Below, piece after piece: positions 1 to 8,447 of a stretch of DNA of 64,000 nt. Below the pieces are notes generated by a model. It saw only the letters and a program-made list of their open reading frames with translations, ran no database searches and had not been told where the DNA came from. The stretch is from Microbulbifer sp. ALW1 (GTDB taxonomy: Bacteria > Pseudomonadota > Gammaproteobacteria > Pseudomonadales > Cellvibrionaceae), in contig NZ_CP047569.1 in assembly GCF_009903625.1 (NCBI RefSeq), positions 962,501 to 1,026,500 of the forward strand. Direction: 5' to 3'. Position numbers and translations under genes: made by a program. The stretch's first letter is position 1. Every line of letters starts with the position of its first letter.

Positions 1-1162
<1,162 letters not shown>

Positions 1163-1381
1163 ACAACAGAGATGGTTACTAACGATTGACTGATCGAGAT
1201 GATCAGCGGATTGTAAGCCGAGAGACGCAACGTTCGATTGATCGACTTGCGGTGTATTACTACAGAGTGTTTTACCGACTTATTTGGGGTTATCGCCGGT
1301 CACCAGAATGACCGACGCAAACAGCGATAACAGGCGGCGCAGGGCAACAAGCCCATAAGACCAAGCCAACCCAAGCCAGTT

Positions 1382-1500
1382 TGCCTGACGACAATAGAGT
1401 TGTGGAACCACCTGATCCCTTGCCGAACTCAGAAGTGAAACGCAACATCGCCGATGGTAGTGTGGGGATTCCCCATGTGAGAGTAGGTCATCGTCAGGCA
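1382..1500 (+). rRNA. 5S ribosomal RNA
   Basis: This segment of about 119 nt has terminal strands TGCCTGACG and CGTCAGGCA that pair as helix I. It also carries the typical 5S core (CCTGATCCC, CCGAACTCAGAAGTGAAACG, GAGAGTAGG). It follows the 23S gene by about 220 nt in the same direction, so it belongs to the same rRNA operon. The spacer has no tRNA but contains the inverted repeat GTTATCGC/GCGATAAC. Confidence 0.96.
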
Positions 1501-1512
1501 TCTAAATAAAAG

Positions 1513-1545
1513 AAAAGGCCACCCAAACGGGTGGCCTTTTTTTTA
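1513..1545 (+). terminator. rRNA operon terminator
   Basis: A GC-rich stem (AAGGCCACCC / GGGTGGCCTT) with an AAAC loop is followed by a run of T. It lies directly after the 5S gene, as expected for the end of an rrn operon. Confidence 0.9.
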
Positions 1546-1643
1546 TTTTGGATTCGATGAATTACTGCCACTACCCTGCAGCGCAACGCGCTGCCATGTG
1601 AGTCGTGCGCGACCCCGCCGCCAGCACAGCACCACGATCAAAC

Positions 1644-1684
1644 AAAAAAAGCCCTGACCGCTAACGCGCTCAGGGCTTTTTTTA
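1644..1684. terminator. second, two-way terminator
   Basis: The stem GCCCTGA/TCAGGGC is flanked by A7 on the left and T7 on the right, so it could stop transcription in either direction. It is a backup terminator for the rRNA operon and insulates the thioesterase gene. From 1685 to 1935 I see no gene; the promoter of the thioesterase cluster should lie there. Confidence 0.8.
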
Positions 1685-1935
1685 TCGCCATTTACTACCA
1701 ATAAATGACCACCAGGTTACCGACGCATTTTTAAACGGTTACCGAAACCCAGCAACCACGCCACTCAAACCGCCTATCCCAAACTTATTCACAACTCTAT
1801 CCATGATTTCTGTGAGTAACTGGGTTTTCCCCAGCCTCCAAGACAAGTCGTGAAAGGCGTACAATCAACGGCAATGATTTTTGAGTTTCGCTCCGAAACT
1901 TATTCACAAAGAATTCATTCTCCTGGGGAAAAGCT

Positions 1936-2391
1936 ATGCAGTGGGAATTACCCAAGCCTTTTATCCACACAGTGCAGGTCAAAGCGGAGCACGTGGACGG
2001 CCTGCACCACGCAAATAATGCAGAGTATGTCCGCTGGTGTGAGCGTGCAGCCTGGTCCCACAGTGTGGCGCTGGGGCTGGATGTCACCAATTACCAATCG
2101 ATGGATCGGGGAATGGCCATTCGTCAGGCGGAGTACGACTATATACTGGCGGCTAGAGAGGGTGATGAGTTACTGATCGGTACCTGGCTGACGATGGTGG
2201 ATGGTCGCCTCAATATGACTCGTAAGTTCCAGGTTTTCCGCGCTAGCGATGAGGCGCTGGTGTTACGTGCTAGTTGGCAGATGGTCTGTATCGAACTCTC
2301 CAGCGGTAAACCCAAGCGCATGCCGCAAGCCTTCAAAGACATCTATTGCCCTGCGGTGGTCAACGAGGATGAATTACCGCAGGGGCAATAA
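1936..2391 (+). CDS. acyl-CoA thioesterase, hotdog fold (4HBT/YbgC-FadM type)
   Basis: This 151-residue protein has the single-domain hotdog layout. The N-terminal VDGLHHANNAEYVRWCERA (about 20-38) matches the active-site pattern D-x-x-x-H-x-N-x-x-Y-x-x-W-x-E of the 4-hydroxybenzoyl-CoA thioesterase family. The family hydrolyses acyl-CoA or acyl-ACP thioesters in the cytoplasm; the substrate cannot be read from sequence. The ATG at 1936 follows a GGGGA motif at suitable spacing. The SDR gene begins 30 nt downstream on the same strand, so the two are probably co-transcribed. Family is clear, substrate unknown. Confidence 0.85.
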   Translation: MQWELPKPFIHTVQVKAEHVDGLHHANNAEYVRWCERAAWSHSVALGLDVTNYQSMDRGMAIRQAEYDYILAAREGDELLIGTWLTMVDGRLNMTRKFQVFRASDEALVLRASWQMVCIELSSGKPKRMPQAFKDIYCPAVVNEDELPQGQ

Positions 2392-2421
2392 CCCAGTCAC
2401 CACCATTTATCGGGAGTGCCC

Positions 2422-3303
2422 ATGAGCGATCAGAGCAAAGAAAGCGACGAAATTACCCTCACAAAGAACACTGGCGCTCTCAAGGGTAAAACCATTTTCA
2501 TTACCGGTGCCAGTCGCGGTATCGGACGTGCAATAGCGCTCAAGTGTGCGGCTGACGGTGCCAACATTGCGATCGCCGCGAAATCGGCTGAGCCCCATCC
2601 CAAGCTGCCGGGTACTATTTATACGGTTGCGGAAGAGGTGGAGGCCGCCGGAGGCAAGGCGTTGCCCATGCAGGTAGATGTGCGGGAAGAGGATCAGGTC
2701 GCCGCGGCATTGAAAAAGACCGCAGAGACTTTTGGTGGTATCGATGCGGTGATCAACAATGCCGGAGCGATCAACCTCACCAGCGTCGAGGCAACGCCGC
2801 CCAAGCGCTATGATCTGATGCTCGATATCAACGCTCGCGCGGTATACCTCACCGCACACTTGGCGATCCCTTATCTGAAGCAGTCCGACTGCGGCCATAT
2901 TCTCAGCCTGTCTCCGCCACTCAACCTCCAGCCGCACTGGCTGGGTCCCTTTGCCCCCTATGCGCTGTCCAAGTTTGGGATGACCATTCTCAGTATGGGG
3001 CTCGCTGAAGAACTGAAGAAGACCAATATCAGCGTTGCGACCCTGTGGCCGCGCACCTTGGTGGCGACTGCTGCGATCGAGTTTGCAGTGGGCAGTCGCG
3101 AGATGTTTGAGCAGAGCCGCAAACCTATGGTGATGGCGGATGCCGCTTATGAAGTCCTGATTACGGATAACAAAGGGCTGAGCGGTGCCCAATTGATCGA
3201 CGAGGTACTGCTGCACGAACGCGGGGTGGAAGATTTCTCTCAATATGCGCACAATCCCGAAAAGGCTGGTGAATTGGCGGTGGATCTATTTCTGGATCCC
3301 TGA
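2422..3303 (+). CDS. short-chain dehydrogenase/reductase, HSDL2-like
   Basis: A 293-residue classical SDR. The Rossmann motif TGASRGIG lies at about 24-31, the NNAG motif near residue 112, and a YALSK active-site Tyr/Lys pair near 180. The stretch AAKSAEPHPKLPGTI after beta-2 and the overall sequence resemble HSDL2-type SDRs, which act in lipid metabolism. The usual catalytic Ser segment reads SLSPPLN. I chose the ATG at 2422, since the GTG six bases upstream would sit on the ribosome site CGGGAG. Its stop overlaps the next start (TGATG), so translation is probably coupled. The neighbouring thioesterase suggests acyl-CoA or fatty-acid chemistry, by inference. Confidence 0.82.
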   Translation: MSDQSKESDEITLTKNTGALKGKTIFITGASRGIGRAIALKCAADGANIAIAAKSAEPHPKLPGTIYTVAEEVEAAGGKALPMQVDVREEDQVAAALKKTAETFGGIDAVINNAGAINLTSVEATPPKRYDLMLDINARAVYLTAHLAIPYLKQSDCGHILSLSPPLNLQPHWLGPFAPYALSKFGMTILSMGLAEELKKTNISVATLWPRTLVATAAIEFAVGSREMFEQSRKPMVMADAAYEVLITDNKGLSGAQLIDEVLLHERGVEDFSQYAHNPEKAGELAVDLFLDP

Positions 3304-3956
3304 TGTCGGTTCGCCGGGTGTGCAGGTCTGAGGTAAGTGGGGCAGTAGTGGATAAGAGCGAACTGGATGAATTTCACGGTGCAATGGGCGCACTGGGGGA
3401 TGTGCAGCCGCTGGCCACCAGGCACAAGCAGGCGCCGCTGCACGCCGGCCAGAAGAAGAGTGCGGGTGACCCCCTGAATCAGCGTGCTCGCAGAGAAGCG
3501 GCTACTGCACAGACCGCGCGTGAGCTGAATCCTCTGGGTGAGGAATTTGTCGACCCGGTGGACCCCTGGGACCCGATTGAATTCAAGCGCGATGGGGTAC
3601 AGAACGGCGTCTACCGCAATTTGCGGTTGGGAAAGTACACCGTGGATGCTCGCCTGGATCTGCACCACCACACCATCGAAATGGCACGCAGGGCCATTTA
3701 TCAATTTGTTCGGGATTGCGTCGAAGCGGATGTGCGTTGTGCACTGGTCACTCACGGAAAGGGAGAGGGACGTAAGCAACCTGCATTATTGAAAAGTTGC
3801 GTCAACGCCTGGTTGCCGCAATTGCCGGAAGTACTCGCCTTCCACAGTGCGCAAAAACAGCATGGTGGGTTGGGGGCAACCTATGTCTTGCTGAGGAAAA
3901 GTGAACGTAAGCGTCTGCAGAACCTGGAGCAGCACCAGCGTCGTACCCGCCCGTAA
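3303..3956 (+). CDS. Smr-domain protein, SmrA-type nuclease
   Basis: A 217-residue protein with a polar N-terminal half and a C-terminal Smr domain (about 115-200). The domain shows the family hallmarks LDLHHHT and THGKGEG. Smr domains are nucleic-acid nicking or cleaving modules related to the MutS2 C-terminus; small stand-alone versions such as SmrA and SmrB occur in gammaproteobacteria. The start overlaps the SDR stop by one base. A GTG near 3348 would give a shorter protein starting VDKSELDEFH and cannot be excluded. Role in this host unknown. Confidence 0.85.
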   Translation: MSVRRVCRSEVSGAVVDKSELDEFHGAMGALGDVQPLATRHKQAPLHAGQKKSAGDPLNQRARREAATAQTARELNPLGEEFVDPVDPWDPIEFKRDGVQNGVYRNLRLGKYTVDARLDLHHHTIEMARRAIYQFVRDCVEADVRCALVTHGKGEGRKQPALLKSCVNAWLPQLPEVLAFHSAQKQHGGLGATYVLLRKSERKRLQNLEQHQRRTRP

Positions 3957-4123
3957 ACGCGCTGGATAAATAGGAAAAATTCCCGTCTCGTCATCAGTTT
4001 GTCACGTCTGACAACTACTCTATTCCCACAACGAAATTTTGCTTGTCCAGTTGTTTCATCGCACAACTGAATTGGTTTTCGTTGTTCTTCTCTCTTTGCA
4101 TCGCACCAATTTTCTGGTGTTTT

Positions 4124-4238
4124 TTATACTTCCGTATTTGGAAGTACCTCCGCTTGGAGGATTGGAATCGACATTCGCATTGCGAATGGAGACCCTTCTT
4201 GAATGGTGTTTAAGCGGCCCTTGTGGCCGCTTTTTTTA
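4124..4238 (+). ncRNA. candidate small RNA: four hairpins in a row ending in a terminator
   Basis: Four hairpins follow one another in the gap between converging genes: TACTTCC/GGAAGTA (4127-4146), CCTCC-GCTT-GGAGG (4147-4160), CATTCGC-ATT-GCGAATG (4172-4188), and AAGCGGCC/GGCCGCTT with a T tract (4212-4238). The last is a good Rho-independent terminator. It may serve smrA, but 250 nt after the stop is far, and the ordered chain of stems looks like a compact structured RNA. A TATACT at 4125-4130 could be a -10 box but has no convincing -35, so the 5' end is uncertain. No known RNA family was recognised. Confidence 0.4.
4212..4238 (+). terminator. Rho-independent terminator
   Basis: An 8-bp GC-rich stem (AAGCGGCC/GGCCGCTT) with a 5-nt loop is followed by T7. 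It ends transcription coming from smrA or from the candidate small RNA. The opposite strand lacks a T tract. Confidence 0.85.
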
Positions 4239-4276
4239 TTGCTGGATTTTGCTTGTTTACAGTTGGGCGCTGTGGT

Positions 4277-4834
4277 CTAGCGCGAGGCAGCTTCACCGCT
4301 TGGCGTGAATTCCAGGCGAGTGCCGTCACTGCCTTGCAGGACCAGTTTGTCGTTTTCACTATAAGCCTGGTTAACCCGGGGCAGTGCCAGCATAAAATCT
4401 TTTTCGAGCTCACTACTCTTGCGTCGGCCGCTCATGCGGGAGATTTTCGGGGGCTTGAGCCAGCGGATATCACCGCTGTCCTCCAGCGCGAATTTGCCCA
4501 GATAAGGGTTGGAGCCGGCACTGCCGCGGACAAAGCCGAGCTTGTCGCAGCCGAGATAGGGTCTATCTCGCCACATTTTTTGCCAGAACATGCGAGGTTT
4601 GTGTTCGCGGCCATCCACGGACAGGCTTTCCAGTAGCCACTGACGATCGCAGATGGAAGTTTTGCCGTTTGCGGTGAGGCTGGCAGAAGACTCGGAGATC
4701 TCGGAAGTGCCACTGCTGCAGGCCGCAAGAAGCGCGCAGGCAAACAGCAGCGCCGCCCGGTTGATAACGGGAGGCCGAGTGTTGCCCAGAGAGTTTCGAT
4801 GAGACAAAGACAATAGCGAGTACAGGCGGTGCAT
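4277..4834 (-). CDS. META-domain lipoprotein
   Basis: 185 residues from the ATG at 4834; a TTG at 4873 would add 13 residues. A hydrophobic stretch ends in the lipobox LLAAC (about residue 39), after an unusually long, polar n-region. The rest resembles the META/HslJ domain: a start CDRQWLLESLSVDG, a central GSAGSNPYLGKF and a C-terminal NDKLVLQGSDGTRLEF. The cysteine of the usual G-C-N core is serine here. Probably anchored on the periplasmic face of a membrane; function unknown. The next gene encodes a second META protein. Confidence 0.72.
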   Translation of the reverse strand: MHRLYSLLSLSHRNSLGNTRPPVINRAALLFACALLAACSSGTSEISESSASLTANGKTSICDRQWLLESLSVDGREHKPRMFWQKMWRDRPYLGCDKLGFVRGSAGSNPYLGKFALEDSGDIRWLKPPKISRMSGRRKSSELEKDFMLALPRVNQAYSENDKLVLQGSDGTRLEFTPSGEAASR

Positions 4835-4956
4835 GAGTTCTATCCGGTGGCCGTTTGCGCCATTTAACACCAATTGGCGTTCACGGTCTGTGACTCAAAC
4901 GGTCTAATCGGGCCTGTCAATTGGCGGCCAGGCGGCAGGGAATGGACAGTGGCTTA

Positions 4957-5427
4957 TTACTCTGCCTTGATATATTCAATGTAAATATCACCGGGCTCGT
5001 CGCGCAGTATCAGGCGGCCTCCACCGCTCTTCACAAATGCCTGGCGGGAGCCGGAGAGCGCGCGCAGATACTGGTTCTCCTGATCCATCAGTTGGGGTGG
5101 ACCGGCCATCTTGGTGGAGGCAAAGCTCGCGGTATTCCACAGCAATTGCCCATTGGCGGTGACCTGTAAAGTGCCGCGGTAGGTGTTGATGCCGCTTTTA
5201 CCCATGGCTTGGCCATCGGCGTTGCACAGGAAAGTGAACTCTTGGGGCTGATCGATGGGGATTGCCTGGCCGTTGATACGCAGCAGACGCATCTCCCACT
5301 TGTCACCGCACACACTGGCCATGGAGCCCGGAGTTTGGCTTGGCCCCGAGTCAGTGCTATCCATGCTCATACAGCCGGCGATTACGATGGCCAGGCCCGC
5401 GAGCCACACCGGAATCAGCTTGTTCAT
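4957..5427 (-). CDS. META-domain lipoprotein
   Basis: 156 residues with a clear lipoprotein signal (lipobox VIAGC, Cys at 19). The META-like domain contains CGDKWEMRLLRINGQ, GKSGINTYRGTL and GGRLILRDEPGDIYIEY. A strong ribosome site (GGGAGCG) precedes the ATG. It resembles the 4277-4834 product in layout, so the two may descend from an old duplication. As in the neighbour, the usual G-C-N core is altered (G-I-N). META proteins such as HslJ are linked to stress and novobiocin resistance in E. coli; no specific role can be assigned here. Confidence 0.75.
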   Translation of the reverse strand: MNKLIPVWLAGLAIVIAGCMSMDSTDSGPSQTPGSMASVCGDKWEMRLLRINGQAIPIDQPQEFTFLCNADGQAMGKSGINTYRGTLQVTANGQLLWNTASFASTKMAGPPQLMDQENQYLRALSGSRQAFVKSGGGRLILRDEPGDIYIEYIKAE

Positions 5428-5568
5428 TCCATTCCGCTCCCTGCTTGCAGATAGACCAAGCTTAGTTGGTCCAATGCTTCTCGAGTGGTTTGAAGCGACA
5501 AGCTGCCGCGGAAATGATCACAGTTTCCGGTAGGCGCAGACGCCGGCGTATTCGGGAGAGCGCTTGGG

Positions 5569-5853
5569 CTAAGTGGGCTGGCGCACGCAGCGCACCACGA
5601 CCTTCGACTCCAGCTCTTGCTCGAAACAGCGGAACCGGGTGCCATTGACGTTGAGAGAGCGCGGTGTGTCGCGGCTACTACTTCTGCGCTTGGTGGTGGA
5701 CCGCACCGACATGTGTGCGGGGTCCATGTGGGGGGGCACGGCGCTACTGAACGCGCGTGTTGCCTGACTTTCCCTGGGCTCGGTTGATGTACAACCGGCA
5801 ACAACTCCTGTCGCTATCGCCACAGCCAGCAGAATACTACTGAATTTCTGCAC
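5569..5853 (-). CDS. small lipoprotein of unknown function
   Basis: A 94-residue protein with a typical lipoprotein signal (lipobox VVAGC, Cys at 21). The mature part is short and basic, with a run TTKRRSSSRD and two cysteines near the end (RFRCFEQ, VVRCVRQ) that could form a disulphide. It starts with GTG at 5853 after a good GAGG motif. It lies upstream of the two META lipoproteins on the same strand, perhaps co-transcribed. I recognise no family. Confidence 0.6.
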   Translation of the reverse strand: MQKFSSILLAVAIATGVVAGCTSTEPRESQATRAFSSAVPPHMDPAHMSVRSTTKRRSSSRDTPRSLNVNGTRFRCFEQELESKVVVRCVRQPT

Positions 5854-6036
5854 GCTTATACCTCGGTGGCTGGTTGAGCAGCGGCTTCACTGCCGCCCTC
5901 ACTTTTCAGCGTAGAAGAGCCAGCTGCCAAAGTGTGCATTTATGCGCCAATAAAAGTAAGTGTGCGCCTAAAAGACCCGGGTCGCGCCACACGGATGTTG
6001 TGGGGTGCTGGGGAAGGGGTGCAGGGGAAGAGGCAC

Positions 6037-6060
6037 AAAAAAGGGGCCCGGTGGGCCCCA
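6037..6060 (-). terminator. terminator of the TonB receptor gene
   Basis: A GGGGCCC/GGGCCCC stem with a 3-nt loop is followed, on the minus strand, by T6. It lies 51 nt after the receptor stop codon. Confidence 0.88.
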
Positions 6061-6110
6061 ATAAGAAGTGCGATGACGGTGCAAGTCGCAACTGTGCGAG
6101 AGATGGACTG

Positions 6111-8279
6111 TTAGAAGTTGTAGTTGCCTGTGAGAGCGATGGTTCTTGGGGCGCCATAGAAGCCGGTGTCGAAAGCGCCACCGAAGCCGTAGCCACCGAC
6201 ACGGTATTCTTCGTCGGTCAGGTTCTTGCCCGCCAGCCCCAGGTTCCAGTTGCCGTCAGCGCTGTAGTAGGTCGCTGTCATATCAACCAGGGTGTAGGCC
6301 TCCTGGTCTAGGATGCTCGGGATTTCGAAGATCTGGGTATCCGCGCGGTAGGAAACTGTCGGCAGGAATACCAGTTCGCCACCGTTGCCCACAGGCATTG
6401 AGTAGTTCAGCTGGAACATTGCAGTAGTGTCTGGCGTATTCTGCATGTCACGTTCATTGGAAACATCCACACCACCGGAAATGAATTCCAGGAATTCGGT
6501 ATCTGCGAGACCCAGGGTGAAGTTGGCCAACAGGTTGTCGGTCATCGCCAAGGTGGCTTCCAGCTCCAGGCCCTGAATGCGCGCCTGGCCGGCGTTCAGC
6601 ACGGCACTGGAGAAGCCTCCGCCGGGATTGAGCTGCTGAATGGTCACCTGCATGTCGTTGTAATCGGCGCGGAAGGCTGCTGCGTTCAGGCGCAAACGAT
6701 TGTTGAGCAGATCGGATTTCACACCGAATTCGTAGGTGTCCACTGTTTCGGGATCGAAGCCGTCCACTGTGGAGGGCAATTTGCTTGCATCACCGCGCAT
6801 GTCGAAACCACCGGATTTGAAGCCGGCGCTGTATTTCGCGTACAGCATGGTGTCATCGTTCACCTGATAATCCACGCCCAGGTGCGGGGTGAACTGTCCC
6901 CAGCTGTCGCTGTTCTCGTAATCGGTTAATGCACCCAAGAAAATGGCGGGGTCTTGGCCAGGATTGTACTTATCTGCGAACAGTGGGCTGTAGATGCCAG
7001 CGAAGTTCGCCTTGAAGACCTCGGCATCTTTATCGTCCTGGGTGTAGCGGCCGCCAACACTCAGGTTCCAGTCTTCAGCAAATTGCCAGTTGTAGTGGGC
7101 GTAGGCAGAAAGACTCTTGGTGTCCACGGAACCAGCTACTTGCTGGGTCAGGTTGATATAGCCGAGTACCGCGTCGAAGGCGCCCGCCGCGGTGCCGGTG
7201 TAGTAATAGAGTCCGCTTACCAGGTCGGCGTTGTCGCCCTGCCAGATCAGCTGGAATTCCTGGGTGGTCTGGTCGTCTTCGTAGTAGGCGGGAACGTCAA
7301 AGTCCGGACGGCTGGTGCTGTCGAAGTCGATAGCCGTTTCCGTTTCACCCTGGCGGTAAGCAGTGATCGACTTCAGGGTAACGCTGTCAGACATGTTCCA
7401 TTCAGCGATCAGGGACATGCCGCTGGTTTCCACCAGGTTGTCCGAGGTCATATTTGATTCGGTGTCGTAAATACTGCCGAGTACCGGCTCGCCACCCAGG
7501 CCAGGGGCAAAGCGATGGCCGTGCTTGGCGGCGGACTCGTCTACGGTCTTGTCACCGGCCAGGCGTACCCAGACGGTATCGGAAGGGTTCCATTCCACGG
7601 CGAAGCGGCCGCTGATGATGTCTTTGTTGTACTGGTCTTTGCCAGTAATCACGTTTTCGCCGTAACCGTCGCGCTGGAAGCTGGCGATGGCGCCGCCGAT
7701 ATTGACGGTATCTGAGATGGCGGTAGAGCCGGCAATTTTCAGGTCGCGCTGGTTGTAGGAGCCGAGGCCGCCGCCAATTTTCAGCTCGGTGTCACCGGTC
7801 ATTTTCTTGGTGACATATTTCACCGCGCCGCCGATGGTGTTCTTGCCGTAAAGGGTGCCCTGGGGGCCGCGCAGTACTTCCACCCGCTCTACATCGAGAA
7901 TGTCCAGCACCGCACCCTGGGGGCGGGCGACATAGACGTCATCAATGTAAATGCCGACGCCCGGCTCAAAGCCCCATAGCGGGTCCTGCTGACCGATACC
8001 GCGAATAAAGGCGGTCAGGGTGGAGTTGGTGCCGCGGCTGGCCTGCAGCGTGGTATTGGGGGACAGCTTCTGAATGTCGGTCAGGTCGCTGATACCGTTC
8101 TGCATCAGCTGGTCAGAATTGATCGCGGTAACCGCCACCGGCACTTCCTGCATGGACTGCTCGCGCTTCTGCGCGGTTACGGTGACTTCTTCCAGTTGCG
8201 GATCTGCATAAGACAGGCTGGCACCGCAGGCGAGCATGACACCTACGGCAAGGGGATTGAATTTTATAGTTTTGCGCAT
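6111..8279 (-). CDS. TonB-dependent outer-membrane receptor
   Basis: 722 residues. A signal peptide (about 1-25, ending SYA) is followed by the segment EEVTVTAQKREQSMQEVPVAV that begins many marine-type TonB receptors, then the plug (IRGIGQQDP, VYVARPQGAVLDILDVERVEVLRGPQGTLYGKNTIGG) and a 22-strand-type barrel ending in ALTGNYNF with a terminal Phe. Receptors of this class take up siderophores, vitamins, sugars or other organics. No Fur box is evident. It diverges from the sensor-kinase gene, and its promoter shares a 15-bp motif with the 3-hydroxybutyrate dehydrogenase promoter, so a carbon substrate is more likely than iron (inference). Confidence 0.92.
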   Translation of the reverse strand: MRKTIKFNPLAVGVMLACGASLSYADPQLEEVTVTAQKREQSMQEVPVAVTAINSDQLMQNGISDLTDIQKLSPNTTLQASRGTNSTLTAFIRGIGQQDPLWGFEPGVGIYIDDVYVARPQGAVLDILDVERVEVLRGPQGTLYGKNTIGGAVKYVTKKMTGDTELKIGGGLGSYNQRDLKIAGSTAISDTVNIGGAIASFQRDGYGENVITGKDQYNKDIISGRFAVEWNPSDTVWVRLAGDKTVDESAAKHGHRFAPGLGGEPVLGSIYDTESNMTSDNLVETSGMSLIAEWNMSDSVTLKSITAYRQGETETAIDFDSTSRPDFDVPAYYEDDQTTQEFQLIWQGDNADLVSGLYYYTGTAAGAFDAVLGYINLTQQVAGSVDTKSLSAYAHYNWQFAEDWNLSVGGRYTQDDKDAEVFKANFAGIYSPLFADKYNPGQDPAIFLGALTDYENSDSWGQFTPHLGVDYQVNDDTMLYAKYSAGFKSGGFDMRGDASKLPSTVDGFDPETVDTYEFGVKSDLLNNRLRLNAAAFRADYNDMQVTIQQLNPGGGFSSAVLNAGQARIQGLELEATLAMTDNLLANFTLGLADTEFLEFISGGVDVSNERDMQNTPDTTAMFQLNYSMPVGNGGELVFLPTVSYRADTQIFEIPSILDQEAYTLVDMTATYYSADGNWNLGLAGKNLTDEEYRVGGYGFGGAFDTGFYGAPRTIALTGNYNF

Positions 8280-8359
8280 GGCTCTCTCCGATCACCAGTT
8301 TATGGTTTTTATCTAAGTTACGGATCTGCACTGTATCGGCTGATGCTGTCCTTGCCTGC

Positions 8360-8386
8360 TAGACCAAGGTATGACGTTGGTCGGAC
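8360..8386 (-). promoter_or_regulatory. candidate regulator binding site, copy 1
   Basis: In the direction of the TonB receptor gene this site contains CGTCATACCTTGGTC, ending 82 nt before the ATG. The same 15 bases occur 73 nt before the 3-hydroxybutyrate dehydrogenase ATG, in the same orientation. On the plus strand it reads as TATGAC-like units about 10-11 bp apart (TAGACC, TATGAC, TCGGAC), suggesting binding on one face of the helix. The LuxR-type regulator encoded at 14520-15140 is the natural candidate, by inference. Confidence 0.5.
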
Positions 8387-8447
8387 GCAGTAGGCAGGAC
8401 AAAAAACACACGATCGGTTAACCTGTTCATCATAAACAAAATAATGA

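Noticed and set aside
4124..4238. CsrB/RsmY-type RNA
   Set aside because: GGA triplets occur but sit in stems, not in exposed loops.
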